Of a DNA stretch of 64,000 bases, positions 25,422-35,279 are shown in pieces. This DNA comes from Bifidobacterium sp. ESL0732 (GTDB taxonomy: Bacteria > Actinomycetota > Actinomycetes > Actinomycetales > Bifidobacteriaceae). Made by a program: the position numbers and the translations under genes. The DNA is taken from NCBI RefSeq assembly GCF_029395535.1, contig NZ_CP113920.1, forward strand, positions 2,046,001 to 2,110,000, given 5' to 3'. The notes under the pieces were generated by a model, which was given only the letters and a program-made list of their open reading frames with translations, made no database searches and was not told the origin of the DNA. The stretch's first letter is position 1, and each line of letters begins with the position of its first letter.

Positions 25422-26478
25422 CCCAGTGCATTACAGTTCCGGTTCCGTTAATTCCGCGCATCCAGGCTTCGCTCCCGCGCGAACGGGATCTTCGCGTCCG
25501 GCCCGTCCAGCCCAACTCGACCCGGCGTTGACCGAGAAGATGGCTGGCGGCATGGACCCGGAGGAGATCAACGAGATGAGCCACGCCTCGGCGCAGGCCA
25601 TGCTCGACCGCGTGCACCATACGCAAGACCCTGAAATCGTGCAGCGTGTGCTCACGCTGGTCGACCGCGAAGGTGTCGATATCATCGCCGAGCTGTGGAG
25701 CAGGTCGGAGCCCGATTCCCTGCCCGGCATCCTTTGGCGGTTGTATCTGCTGCGTACGTGGATGCGCAAGAATCAGCAATCGCTGGCAAGCCTGTACCGT
25801 ATCGCGGAGCCCGAGGACACGGCCGCTTCGGCCATCGCTGGTGTTGACACTCCCCCCACTTCCGAAGATATCGTGCACACTGCGGATTCGATACTTTCCG
25901 GAGCTTTCACCGGCGATTTCGCCGTCGCGCTCGAACGTGCCTCCGCTTTCATCGATGTGATAGCCAGGGGTCTCGCGATTCGTGCGAAGATGCTAACCAG
26001 CAAGGCTCGCAAGGTAGAAGCGGCAGAAGCCGCCCGTCGTGAAGCGCATATGCGCGACCTGCAGCGCGAAGTAGAAGCAGCAGAAGCGGCCCAACGGGTT
26101 GCCAATGAAGCCGTCGATAGTTCCGATGATAGAGAAAACAGCGGCGCTGGCCACAACAGCACTCCACACGTCGCAAATCAAGCTGAAACCGGCAATAACT
26201 CCGCAAGTCAAGACGAGCTCAATCGTTACGACAAGCATGGCACAGCTTATGGCGACAGCGACCGCAACGACCCAGCCGCCAATCGCTACAATTCCGCTTT
26301 GCACGATGCCGACGACCGTTACCGTTCGGGCAAAGGTCCGGCAAGCTCGGCTGGTCCGGCATCCAATGACCCACGTACAGTCGCTGCACGACTCCTGCAC
26401 ACCGGCAGCAATCTGATGACGACTTCCGCGGATTTCCGCCACGGAGCGAGCCTGTGGCGTCAAGGAAAACTTGAGTAA
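25411..26478 (+). CDS. Conserved hypothetical protein with coiled-coil segment
   Basis: No function recognised. The 355-residue soluble protein has a helical N-terminal half (ELWSRSEPDSLPGILWRLYL), then a coiled-coil-like stretch near 195-230 rich in Glu, Ala and Arg. The last third is disordered, rich in Asn, Asp and Ser. The start is a TTG at 25411 inside the end of the Nudix gene, so translation is probably coupled. It belongs to the ppk1 transcript and may act with that pair, but nothing in the sequence shows how. Confidence 0.65.
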   Translation: MSTNPVHYSSGSVNSAHPGFAPARTGSSRPARPAQLDPALTEKMAGGMDPEEINEMSHASAQAMLDRVHHTQDPEIVQRVLTLVDREGVDIIAELWSRSEPDSLPGILWRLYLLRTWMRKNQQSLASLYRIAEPEDTAASAIAGVDTPPTSEDIVHTADSILSGAFTGDFAVALERASAFIDVIARGLAIRAKMLTSKARKVEAAEAARREAHMRDLQREVEAAEAAQRVANEAVDSSDDRENSGAGHNSTPHVANQAETGNNSASQDELNRYDKHGTAYGDSDRNDPAANRYNSALHDADDRYRSGKGPASSAGPASNDPRTVAARLLHTGSNLMTTSADFRHGASLWRQGKLE

Positions 26479-26736
26479 TTCCGCGTGGCGCAATGCTTAA
26501 AAACCGTACTTTACGCGCTCGGCGTGTAAAGGCAGGATGACCCGTTATACTTAGAGGCGCGCTGGACCGTGCTTAAGCCCCGGGCTTCATTTTTTGCCGC
26601 TGCGAGCGGCGTTCGCGCCGACAGGCGCTTTCGCGGTTCAGCGTTTTACTTTATTCTCGGCACAATATCGCGAGTCGTTTACAATATTTACGTTTCTCAA
26701 TTTCCTAAAAACCACGGCTGGGCATATCCTAGAAGT

Positions 26737-27375
26737 ATGCAACTTCATGTTTTGGATCACCCGCTGGTCGAGCATAAGCTCACCGTTTTGCGGGACAAGA
26801 ACACACCCTCCAATATCTTCCGCGAACTCGTCAGCGAGCTGGTCACGCTCGAAGCCTACGAAGCGACGCGAGATCTCGACGTCGTCGACAAGGAGATCGA
26901 GACCCCGATGTGCAAGATGACCGGCAAATACCTCGCTTCCCCGCGCCCCATGGTGGTGCCGATCCTGCGCGCCGGCCTCGGCATGCTTGACGGCATGACC
27001 AAGCTCCTGCCCACCGCCGAAGTCGGATTCCTGGGGATGAAGCGCGACGAGGACACGCTTGACATCATCACCTATGCCAACCGCTTGCCTGAAGACCTCA
27101 CCGGCCGTCAGGTCTTCCTGCTCGACCCGATGCTCGCCACCGGTGGTACCACCATCGCGGCCACACACTATCTCATCGAGCGCGGCGCGAAGGACATCAC
27201 CTCCATCAACATCATCGCCGCTCCCGAAGGCTTGAAGCGCGTCGAAGACACTCTCGACCCCAGCATCAACCTGAAGGTTGTGGTTTGCGCCGTTGACGAT
27301 CACTTGAACGAGCACGGTTACATCGTCCCCGGTCTCGGCGACGCCGGCGACCGTCTCTATGGTCTGATCGACTGA
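26737..27375 (+). CDS. upp: Uracil phosphoribosyltransferase
   Basis: Salvages uracil to UMP using PRPP, cytoplasmic, 212 residues. The start at [20 protein letters not shown] matches the family start; the longer open frame to 26569 adds nothing recognisable. The PRPP-binding motif is [12 protein letters not shown]. The uracil-binding loop near the C-terminus reads [16 protein letters not shown]. The 258-bp upstream gap contains a G+C-rich region with a short AAGCC/GGCTT hairpin followed by T residues at about 26575-26596, possibly a leader terminator. Confidence 0.97.
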   Translation: MQLHVLDHPLVEHKLTVLRDKNTPSNIFRELVSELVTLEAYEATRDLDVVDKEIETPMCKMTGKYLASPRPMVVPILRAGLGMLDGMTKLLPTAEVGFLGMKRDEDTLDIITYANRLPEDLTGRQVFLLDPMLATGGTTIAATHYLIERGAKDITSINIIAAPEGLKRVEDTLDPSINLKVVVCAVDDHLNEHGYIVPGLGDAGDRLYGLID

Positions 27376-27406
27376 GGCAAGATCCAGCTGGATTTATCCG
27401 TTTTTA

Positions 27407-27446
27407 GAAAGCCTTTCCGAGCAACGTTTCGGAAAGGCTTTCCTTG
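27407..27446 (+). terminator. Terminator of upp
   Basis: A 14-bp stem GAAAGCCTTTCCGA/TCGGAAAGGCTTTC with an 8-nt loop and T-rich tail, 31 bp after the upp stop. It may also serve transcripts arriving from the minus strand. Confidence 0.9.
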
Positions 27447-27569
27447 TATCTGAAGATGAAGGTTATCAGCCAAGTATTCTGGCCTATAACCACACACATC
27501 CATATAGCGGATACGTCTACTAAATTCGACAAATTGGCAACGGTTCACTCGATGCGAACACGTTCGCCG

Positions 27570-29588
27570 CTATTTGTTTTTGGCGGCTTTTTTGGCTTTG
27601 CGGCCTTTGAAGTAGATATCGAAGACGATCCAGGCGCCGAGGATGAACGCGACGACGTAGCCCATGAAACCGACCACGGGGATGCCGAAGACGATAGGCT
27701 TCATACCGGCGTAATACACGATGGAAGAGCCGACGAACAGGCCGACCACAATCAGCGCCATGGTCAGGCGATTGATCATGTCGGAAATCTGCTTCAGCGG
27801 CTCCTCACTGCCGACGATCTCCATGTTCATCCGCAGCTGGCCGCGGGTGAGCATACGCATGGCGACCTTGCTCTCCGCAAGCGCATCGAGCGACCCGTGC
27901 AGCGCCTTATTGCCTTCGATGCCAAGCGACTTGATCTCGTCGGCGGCGACCTCGTCCAAGCGTTTGCTGGTGGTGGCATGGTCGGTGATGATCTGAATCA
28001 TGTTGACGTCGGGAATGAACTCGTCCAGAGTGCCTTCGAGCGTGACCATCGCGCGGCTCATCGTCGTAATGGTCGAAGGGACCTCGATGCCGTGACGTTG
28101 CGCAAGATTGGTCAGCGCCATCGCGAACTCGGCGATGTTGAGATCGGCGAGATCGACCTTGCCATATTCCTCCACGATCACGTCAAGATCGCTCAACAGC
28201 TGCGGATAATCCTCGGAATCAGGTTGGACGTCGGCAAACCTCAGCAACCCGTCGGCGAGCGCCGGCGAATCCTGCTTGCCCACGGCGAAGATCATCTGCC
28301 GCAGCACCTGGCGCGTTTTGCGGTCGAGACGGCCGACCATCCCCAGATCGATCAGCACGATCTTGCCGCCGGAAATGATGACGTTGCCCGGGTGCGGGTC
28401 GGCATGGAAGAAGCCGTTGTCGAGGATCTGCGCCGCATAGTTGTCGACCAGTTTGGTGCCGATTTCCTTCAAATCGTAGCCTTCCTCGATGAGTTTGCCG
28501 GTATGGTTCAACGAAATGCCGTCGATATAATCCATCACCACGACGTGCTGGGTACACAGGTCCATATACGGTTTCGGGCAGTCCATATAGCGGTACGGTT
28601 CGCAGAAACGCTTGAATTCCGCGAGATGCCGCGCCTCCATCAGGAAATCCGTCTCATCCTCGAACGTGTCCCAAAGCTCTTCGACCACACCGCCGAGGTC
28701 GACCACCTGCATGCTGGAGCCCATGAAGCGCGTGGCGGCCTTGGCAATCGAACGCATGATGGAGACGTCCTGCGCCATCGTCTGCCGCACGCCCGGCCGC
28801 TGCACCTTCACGGCGACATCCTCGCCGGTGACCAGGGTGGCGCGATGCACCTGGGCCAAGGAAGCGGAACCCAACGGCTTGGGATCGATGTCGGCGAAAA
28901 TCTCATCGACCGGACGCCCGTATTCCTGTTCCAACGTTTCGACCACCGTCTGATAAGGCATCGGGTCGGCATCGGCGCGCAGTTTCGCCAGTTCATCGCA
29001 ATATTGCTGTGGCAGAATCTCCGAACGCATCGAAAGCATCTGACCGACTTTGACGAAGGTAGGACCCAGCGCTTCCAGCATCAGCCGCATTTTGCGAGGG
29101 GTAAGGCCTTTCGTGACGTCGAACTGGCTCATGATGCGCACGATTTGGCCGAGCCGCTTGGCTTTTCCGCGTCGGGTCAGGTGGTAGCGCTGCGCAAAAG
29201 ACTCACGACGACGCCCGAACAGGCTGAATTCACTGGCATCTTCAGTTCGGATAGCACTGTCGACCTTGTCGGCCTCGCGAGACCCGTCGTTCTCATGAGA
29301 CCCTTCAGCTTCGCTGTTCCCGTCAGCCTCGCCGCTCTCATCAGCCCCGTCAGAGCCTTCGTTCTGGTTGGAACTGCGGGTCTGGCCAGTCTCGCCAGCG
29401 GAACTGTTAGCACCTCCAGAGCTTTCAGCACCCTGAGAATTATTTTCAGCGTTCCTCACTTCGGCAATATCATCTGGTGCAAGTGTTGTCGAGGCAGAAT
29501 CGGACACGGCAGCCTCTTCGTCCTCATTTGTCGAGGATTTTTGGGCGTAGTCACCCTTCAGAGCGGCATTGCGCACTGTATCGGCCAT
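27570..29588 (-). CDS. UbiB/ABC1-family atypical kinase with acidic N-terminus
   Basis: Membrane-anchored protein-kinase-like fold, 672 residues. The family signatures are present: the Ala-rich loop in LGSASLAQVHRA, the KxGQ motif FVKVGQMLS, HADPHPGNV, and LIDLGMVG, which replaces the DFG motif. Two C-terminal hydrophobic helices (MALIVVGLFVGSSIVYYAG and a later one) anchor it. The first ~110 residues are an acidic Glu/Ser/Asp/Gly-rich stretch. In other bacteria the family supports ubiquinone synthesis; bifidobacteria are not known for quinones, so its role here is open. The ATG at 29588 is preferred over a GTG at 29594. Confidence 0.88.
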   Translation of the reverse strand: MADTVRNAALKGDYAQKSSTNEDEEAAVSDSASTTLAPDDIAEVRNAENNSQGAESSGGANSSAGETGQTRSSNQNEGSDGADESGEADGNSEAEGSHENDGSREADKVDSAIRTEDASEFSLFGRRRESFAQRYHLTRRGKAKRLGQIVRIMSQFDVTKGLTPRKMRLMLEALGPTFVKVGQMLSMRSEILPQQYCDELAKLRADADPMPYQTVVETLEQEYGRPVDEIFADIDPKPLGSASLAQVHRATLVTGEDVAVKVQRPGVRQTMAQDVSIMRSIAKAATRFMGSSMQVVDLGGVVEELWDTFEDETDFLMEARHLAEFKRFCEPYRYMDCPKPYMDLCTQHVVVMDYIDGISLNHTGKLIEEGYDLKEIGTKLVDNYAAQILDNGFFHADPHPGNVIISGGKIVLIDLGMVGRLDRKTRQVLRQMIFAVGKQDSPALADGLLRFADVQPDSEDYPQLLSDLDVIVEEYGKVDLADLNIAEFAMALTNLAQRHGIEVPSTITTMSRAMVTLEGTLDEFIPDVNMIQIITDHATTSKRLDEVAADEIKSLGIEGNKALHGSLDALAESKVAMRMLTRGQLRMNMEIVGSEEPLKQISDMINRLTMALIVVGLFVGSSIVYYAGMKPIVFGIPVVGFMGYVVAFILGAWIVFDIYFKGRKAKKAAKNK

Positions 29589-29687
29589 TGTCACCTGAAA
29601 TCAAACATAGATATACGACACATCGCCGCCACGCTGTCGCTATAACAAATAAAGAAAGCAAAAACGAAAACGGCAATCATGCCAAAA

Positions 29688-29978
29688 TCACTCGGCCTTG
29701 TCTCCGCTTTCTTTGGTTTCGTCGTCGGAAGCAGCGCCAGCAGAAGGCTTCGCGTCTTCACCCTCGGACTTGGCCTCATCTGCCTTAAAGTCGTCCTTAA
29801 CTTCCTGCGCCTTGTGCTTGAGCTCGGTGTTCAGGGTCTTGCCCTGCTCGACGGTCAGCTCGCCTTTCTTGACCAGTTCGTCGACGATTTGCTGCCCTTT
29901 TTCAGCGGTCGTCGCCAATGCTCCGATGCCGGCCAGAAATACGGTGCGCAGCCCGTCGCCCAGTTTGTAATCAGCCAT
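29688..29978 (-). CDS. Phasin-like small helical protein
   Basis: A 96-residue soluble protein with an amphipathic helical half (GDGLRTVFLAGIGALATTAE then KGQQIVDELVKKGELTVEQG) and a highly charged tail. This pattern is seen in small phasin-family or PhaP-like proteins of Actinobacteria. No polyhydroxyalkanoate genes are visible nearby, so granule binding is doubtful. It lies directly upstream of the UbiB-like gene on the same strand and may share its transcript. An inverted repeat TAGTAGT/ACTACTA precedes its start at about 29993-30016; the remaining gap to 30286 shows nothing else. Confidence 0.7.
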   Translation of the reverse strand: MADYKLGDGLRTVFLAGIGALATTAEKGQQIVDELVKKGELTVEQGKTLNTELKHKAQEVKDDFKADEAKSEGEDAKPSAGAASDDETKESGDKAE

Positions 29979-30286
29979 GATTCCTCTTTCGCTAGTAGTG
30001 ACACCCTTACTACTAATTTAGCCCATTCCGAGAGAATATCCCAGCAGTGGAAAATACAACAACCCGTGGCGCAACCAGAAACGAATAAAAATCTGAATCA
30101 TCCATCAAATGCAATGCTATTCAGGTGTTCAAGCATGTCTTTGTTCGGACCGACAATGTCAATAGAGCGTCCGAATCATCACCACCAATAATCAAGGCCA
30201 AAAGACAAAAGATTAGGATTGAGCCAATATTTTGGAAATCTTCAAAGCCTGAACATAGAGAAAAGCAAAGAAAGAAAAGACAGAAA

Positions 30287-31015
30287 ATGACATCACCAAC
30301 CATCTATTTGGCGCGACATACCGAAACCACTTCGAACACCATGGGGCTTATGCAAGGATGGTCGGATTTCCCGATAACGCAACATGGACATGAAATTATC
30401 AAATGCTTCGGACTCGGCCTCAAGGGCATCACTTTCAACGCAGCCTATTCCGGTTCGCTGCCACGGCATTATCAGACCGCCAGAGGAGCGCTTGACTACT
30501 CCGGCAATGGCTCTGTCGCCGTTAAGCAGGACCCGGATCTTCGCGAAGACAATTTCGGCAGCTTCGAGGGCAGGGAAAGCAAAGAAACCAATCTCGCCGG
30601 ATTGAAGCGCCTCGGATACTCTTCCATGGCGACCGCGCTGGCCGACAGAGGCACCAAGATCAATCTCGACCTACAGGACGCCTGGCATGACCTCGATGCC
30701 GAAAACGCACTCAACACGGATTTGGCTGATCAGGATCGTGCGGAAAGTTCAGCGGACGTGCGCAAACGAATGAACCGCGCGATGAGGCGTATCGGCGAAG
30801 ACGCCGTTAAGCAGCACGCCGGCAACATTTTGGTGGTCAGTTCTGGACTCAGCATCCGTCAGTTCCTTTTCCTCGTCAACCCTGATACTGATTTCACCGG
30901 TCTGCAAAATACGGCAGTAACCAAACTGTGCTATGAAAACGGCACTTTCAGAATCATCGGCAAGGTCGCTTCGATGGAATATTACGAACGCGGCAAGGCC
31001 AGTTTGTCAGAGTGA
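30287..31015 (+). CDS. Histidine phosphatase superfamily protein
   Basis: Phosphoglycerate-mutase-like phosphatase, 242 residues. The catalytic RH motif is LARHTETTSNT near the N-terminus, and the second catalytic histidine position is replaced: VVSSGLSIRQF reads SSG where family members have SHG. YSGSLPRHYQTA and REDNFGSFEGRE match substrate-site segments. The loss of the second histidine may lower or change activity. The start is placed at the ATG of MTSPTIYLARH; the upstream frame is basic and unlike the family. Confidence 0.82.
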   Translation: MTSPTIYLARHTETTSNTMGLMQGWSDFPITQHGHEIIKCFGLGLKGITFNAAYSGSLPRHYQTARGALDYSGNGSVAVKQDPDLREDNFGSFEGRESKETNLAGLKRLGYSSMATALADRGTKINLDLQDAWHDLDAENALNTDLADQDRAESSADVRKRMNRAMRRIGEDAVKQHAGNILVVSSGLSIRQFLFLVNPDTDFTGLQNTAVTKLCYENGTFRIIGKVASMEYYERGKASLSE

Positions 31016-31195
31016 TTGGTCGGCTACCAAAAACAACTATCAAAAACAAACAGAAGACATATCCCATTTCTTGCTTATCGACACGTTATTCGCCTTCTAT
31101 TAATCGATAACCAGCCGTTCCTCGATAATCAAAACGCACGTCGATTCGGCAAACGCCGACCAAGCATCTGTCAACGATGAAGGAAAACCATTTCG

Positions 31196-31996
31196 CTACC
31201 GCGGGCGTGTTACGGCGACCCTGCGAGCGTTGGCTGCCAACTCGTCAATATGGGCGAGCTCGGTTTTTTGGGTTTGCGTTTGCTGCGGCCGGAATTCGCC
31301 GTAGCGATGGGTGGCGGCGGCGTGGATGAGGAAGTCCGAAACCTTGGGGTTCTTGGGCAGCAGCGGGCCATGCATGTAGGTGCCGATGACATTGTGGACA
31401 CGGGCACCTTCCGTGCCGTCTTTGCCATTGTTGCCCCAGCCCTCGTGGTCGACGTGACCGAACGGCTGGACCCCCTCGCGCAGGAAAGTCTGGCCGGAAT
31501 GGTTTTCATAGCCGATGACGTCGCCGAACTGGTCGGAATGCTCCAGAAGGTTACCAATCATGCGGGTTTCGCGGCCTTCGGTATAGACACCGAAAATGCC
31601 GATGCCGTCGAGCTTGGTGCCGTCGATGGTCTCGAAATACTCGCCGAACAGCTGGTACATACCGCAAATCATGAGCATCGGCACGTCCTCTTGCGTAAGC
31701 TTCCGCAGGATATCCGCGCGCTTGAAGAAGTCTTCGGAAATCTTCTTCTGGCCGTTATCCTGTCCGCCGCCGCCGAGAATCATATCGACGTGCTCCGGCC
31801 ACGGATCACCTTGATTGTAGGTATGGATGACCGGCTCATAGCCGTAAAGCGCAAGCCGGCGTTTGATGGTTAAGACGTTGCCCCAGTCGCCGTAGATGTT
31901 CATATCCTTCGGATAGATGGACATGACATCGATGGGCCTGGTAGCTTGCGGAGTCTGCACGGTATCGTTCTGCTTCTCGTTACGATTCTCGGTCAT
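31196..31996 (-). CDS. gatD: Lipid II isoglutaminyl synthase, glutaminase subunit
   Basis: Class I glutamine amidotransferase that feeds ammonia to MurT for amidation of D-Glu in lipid II, cytoplasmic face of the membrane. The nucleophile cysteine is in LMICGMYQLFG and the histidine in GTYMHGPLLPKNP. Length is about 266 residues. The start may be ATG 31996 or GTG 32005; the latter overlaps the murT stop in a GTGA. The gene is the second of a murT-gatD pair. Confidence 0.94.
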   Translation of the reverse strand: MTENRNEKQNDTVQTPQATRPIDVMSIYPKDMNIYGDWGNVLTIKRRLALYGYEPVIHTYNQGDPWPEHVDMILGGGGQDNGQKKISEDFFKRADILRKLTQEDVPMLMICGMYQLFGEYFETIDGTKLDGIGIFGVYTEGRETRMIGNLLEHSDQFGDVIGYENHSGQTFLREGVQPFGHVDHEGWGNNGKDGTEGARVHNVIGTYMHGPLLPKNPKVSDFLIHAAATHRYGEFRPQQTQTQKTELAHIDELAANARRVAVTRPR

Positions 31997-32001
31997 AGCG
32001 T

Positions 32002-33543
32002 TCACTTCCCCACCCCGGCATCGACGACTTTAGCGTATTTGCCGAGCTCCGAGCGTACCTTGAGCATCGCGGTATACGTGCAATAGATATGTTTCGGCTT
32101 GCCCGGATCTGTCGTAACGAACTTGCGTACGGCTTCCTCGATATTTGTGTCAGTCCGGGCGACCTTCACATCTTCATATTCCAAACGCAACGCCATATCC
32201 CAAGCCCGCACGCCCGAAACCATTTCGACGCCTGCGCCGCGCAGCGAAGTGAAATCGACATCCCATAGCCAGCTCATGTCACGCCCGTCGGCATATTCAT
32301 CGTTAATGACAATCATCGTTTTGTGTCCCTCGGGCCGGAAGCTCGCGAGCGACATCCTGAAGCCCATCGGGTTCTTGACCAGCAAAAGCTCCACCGGCGC
32401 CTTGCCGACGGTGATGACCTCGCCACGGCCAAATGCCGGGGTGACGTGTGAAAGCGCCCGCATAAGTCTCTCATCACGGGCCCTGGGCTGTGTGGTATCG
32501 GCGTTCTCGATGTGCTCGGTCACCGTGCGAACCACGGCGAGCGCGGCAGCCGCATTGAAGAGATTATAGACTCCCTCAAGCTGAACTCTGGTCTCGAATT
32601 CGGCATCGTCCATCACGAATTCCGCCTCGTGATCACCCACATGGCTCAGCACCACGTCCGCATGACGTTTTGATGCGAGCGAATCCGCTATGGCCGAGGA
32701 GGCGGAAACCGTTTCCCGCGCATCAAGTTTGGGGATAATTCTATTGCCATCGGCATCGAATACATCGTGCGAGATTGCCGCATCGGATTGCGAGAGAGAC
32801 GTGGCCACCGGCGCAACGGCGCTGGCCAACGCGGTATTGACGCCTTCTACCTTTATCGCGGCTTTTTCAGCGACCGACAAATCACCGGCGTGCATGTCAT
32901 CATCGGAGGGGAACAGCTTGCGCAGCTCGTCGGAAAGTCCAAAATACCGAACCTGTGTACCTTGCGGAACCACGTTTGCGAGCGCCGCGATTCGCCGGTC
33001 CTCACGGTTCAAAACAACCGTTCCGGTCGTGGCCTCGGCAACGTGGCTCAACAGCCGCGCGGTGTTGTCAATCTCGCCGAACCGGTCGAGCTGGTCGCGC
33101 ATGACGTTCAGCAGCAGAGCACAGCGTGGTTTGACCTGATGCACGAAATGCACCGCGTAGGCCTCGTCGAGTTCCAAAACCGCGATGTCGGCATCGAGCC
33201 TGCCCGAAGCCGAGACTTCCGTGAGCAGGGCCGAGACGACGCCGCGCGTGAAGTTCGAACCGGTGGGGTTGGTGAACACCTTGAGATCCAGGTCCTTCAG
33301 CATCGAGGCGATCATGCGCGTGGTCGTGGTCTTGCCGTTCGTACCTGAAACCAGCACCACGCCGTAGCGCAGCTGGCCCAGCGTGCGCGCCAGAAACCCG
33401 GGGTCAATCGTCTCGACCACCTTGCCGGGGAACGCGCTGCCGCCGTGGTGAAGCAGGCGCGAAAGCCCTCGGACCGCCTTGCCGATGGTCGGGGTAGCGA
33501 ATGCGTTCCACGGCTTGCGAGGCGATGAAGTTCCGTTCGTCAT
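32002..33543 (-). CDS. murT: Lipid II isoglutaminyl synthase, MurT subunit
   Basis: Mur-ligase-type ATPase that amidates D-Glu of lipid II with ammonia from GatD, 513 residues. The ATP loop is SGTNGKTTTTR (about 66-76). The DUF1727 C-terminal domain has the catalytic aspartate region in DGRDMSWLWDVDF. Staphylococcal MurT has a four-cysteine zinc ribbon in its middle domain; here that region (about residues 210-310) has no cysteine and is an expanded Ala/Ser/Asp-rich insertion. GGAAGG precedes ATG 33543; a GTG at 33600 is less likely. Confidence 0.94.
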   Translation of the reverse strand: MTNGTSSPRKPWNAFATPTIGKAVRGLSRLLHHGGSAFPGKVVETIDPGFLARTLGQLRYGVVLVSGTNGKTTTTRMIASMLKDLDLKVFTNPTGSNFTRGVVSALLTEVSASGRLDADIAVLELDEAYAVHFVHQVKPRCALLLNVMRDQLDRFGEIDNTARLLSHVAEATTGTVVLNREDRRIAALANVVPQGTQVRYFGLSDELRKLFPSDDDMHAGDLSVAEKAAIKVEGVNTALASAVAPVATSLSQSDAAISHDVFDADGNRIIPKLDARETVSASSAIADSLASKRHADVVLSHVGDHEAEFVMDDAEFETRVQLEGVYNLFNAAAALAVVRTVTEHIENADTTQPRARDERLMRALSHVTPAFGRGEVITVGKAPVELLLVKNPMGFRMSLASFRPEGHKTMIVINDEYADGRDMSWLWDVDFTSLRGAGVEMVSGVRAWDMALRLEYEDVKVARTDTNIEEAVRKFVTTDPGKPKHIYCTYTAMLKVRSELGKYAKVVDAGVGK

Positions 33544-33713
33544 GTCGCCTTCCTTATTACTGGCAGGGTCCGTTGCGCTGATGCTGTCCTGAGTATTCAC
33601 GATTCACCGACCTTGTATAAACGCCAGTTGAGCTGATCGATCCGATTGAACCAATCGAGATGATCGAGCTGATCGAGCGATATGACAAAGACCCATTTGC
33701 AACATACCGTGCA

Positions 33714-35147
33714 TCAGACCCCCTGATTGTAATCGGTCTGCATATCCTGGAAGCGCGAAACGTCACCACGGAAGGCCAGCGGGAACGTGCCGGTTTTACC
33801 GTTACGGTGCTTGGCAAGGATGATGTCGGCCTCGCCAGGTCGATCCTCTTCGTTGTAGAAGTCAGGGCGGTGGACGAGGAAGACCACGTCGGCGTCCTGC
33901 TCGATCGAACCGGATTCACGTAGATCGGCGAGCTGCGGCTTCTTGTCGTTACGCATCTCGGGGCCACGGTTCAGCTGGGAAAGCGCCACGACCGGCACCT
34001 CGAGCTCCTTGGCCAGCAGCTTCAGCGCACGCGAGAAACCGGAGACCTCCTGCTGGCGGCTCTCCTCCTGCTTGCCCGAGCTCATCAGCTGCAGGTAATC
34101 GATGATGACCAGTTTCAGGTCGTTGGTCTGTTTCAGTCGGCGGCATTTCGCGCGGATTTCCATCAAGCTCATGTTCGGGCTGTCGTCGAGGAAGAGCGGC
34201 GCGTTCTGCATGGCGGTCCAGAAATCGTTCAGCGTATTCCAACGTTCCGGCGTCAGGCTGTCGTTGTCCGCGCGACGCAAAGCGACCAGCGGAATGCCTG
34301 TTTCGGCCGAGATGATACGTTGCGCCAGCTCGGTTTTGCTCATCTCGAGTGAGAAGATGACGGTGGTCAGGTTATTGTGCAGCGCGGCCGAACGCGCGAA
34401 ATCCACACCCAGCGTCGACTTGCCCATCGCCGGGCGTCCGGCGACCACGATCATCTGGCCGGGCTGCAAACCCTGCGTCTCGTCATCGATGCCCTTGAAA
34501 CCGGTGGGCACGCCTTTCTCGATGGTACCGTTCTGCAGGGCGTCGAGCTGGTCAAGCGCATCGTGAACCACCGGGCCGATGGCCTCGTAATCCTGCCGTA
34601 CCTTGCCGACGCTCATCTCGTAGACCTCGGACTGGGCGAGGTTCACCACGTCTTCGGCCTGCGAGCCCTCAGCGGAATAGCCGAGCTGTGCGATTTTCGT
34701 GCCGGCGGCGATGACATTGCGCAGGATGGCCCGCTGGTGGACGATCTCGGCGTAATACGTAGCGTTGGCCGCGGTCGGCACCGAAGCCACCAAGCTGTGC
34801 AGATAATCAACGCCGCCCGCTTTTTCAAGGTTGCCATCCTTCAGAAGTGCGTTGGCAACGAGAACAGCATCTACCGGTTCTGAAGCGGAGAACAGTGTGA
34901 TAATCGCTTCGTAGATGGTTTGGTGCTTGGGCTGGTAGAAATCAGAGACGTCAATCATCTGCGAGACTTCGCCGATGGCGTCTTTGCTCATCAGCATTCC
35001 GCCCAATACGGCCATTTCCGCGTCATCATCATGCGGAGGAACGCGGTCGAACAGCGTCGCGTTGTTTGCGGAAGTATCACTGTTGAACTTGCTTGTGTTG
35101 AAGTCGCCGTTCGTACGCGCTGAGTCCCAAGATTTTCCGTCTGCCAT
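33714..35147 (-). CDS. dnaB: Replicative DNA helicase DnaB
   Basis: Hexameric helicase unwinding the fork, 477 residues. The N-terminal domain begins at RVPPHDDDAEMAVLGGMLMS. Walker A is GRPAMGKST, Walker B lies in KLVIIDYLQLM, and the C-terminal block has SQLNRGPEMR, followed by DLRESGSIEQDADVVFLVHR. No intein is present. The ATG at 35147 is the likely start, though no good ribosome site is seen; the frame continues to 35264. DnaA boxes cluster just upstream. Confidence 0.97.
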   Translation of the reverse strand: MADGKSWDSARTNGDFNTSKFNSDTSANNATLFDRVPPHDDDAEMAVLGGMLMSKDAIGEVSQMIDVSDFYQPKHQTIYEAIITLFSASEPVDAVLVANALLKDGNLEKAGGVDYLHSLVASVPTAANATYYAEIVHQRAILRNVIAAGTKIAQLGYSAEGSQAEDVVNLAQSEVYEMSVGKVRQDYEAIGPVVHDALDQLDALQNGTIEKGVPTGFKGIDDETQGLQPGQMIVVAGRPAMGKSTLGVDFARSAALHNNLTTVIFSLEMSKTELAQRIISAETGIPLVALRRADNDSLTPERWNTLNDFWTAMQNAPLFLDDSPNMSLMEIRAKCRRLKQTNDLKLVIIDYLQLMSSGKQEESRQQEVSGFSRALKLLAKELEVPVVALSQLNRGPEMRNDKKPQLADLRESGSIEQDADVVFLVHRPDFYNEEDRPGEADIILAKHRNGKTGTFPLAFRGDVSRFQDMQTDYNQGV

Positions 35148-35279
35148 GCTGTCAAGCTTAACCAAATCACCGTAAAAAAACAGCGTTTCGCGCGTGCTTC
35201 CCCCCAAAGCTCTACACGTAACAGCGAAAATGTTCATTTCGCTTTCCGCCTCACATGGCGACACGCACGGGCTTTTATC

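Noticed and set aside
27444..29645. 733-codon plus-strand frame over the UbiB-like gene
   Set aside because: A shadow of a GC-rich coding region; its histidine- and glutamine-rich translation has no family resemblance.
33600..33690. GATCGA-rich short repeats between murT and dnaB
   Set aside because: Only a brief low-complexity run in a 170-bp gap with no regular period or gene signal.
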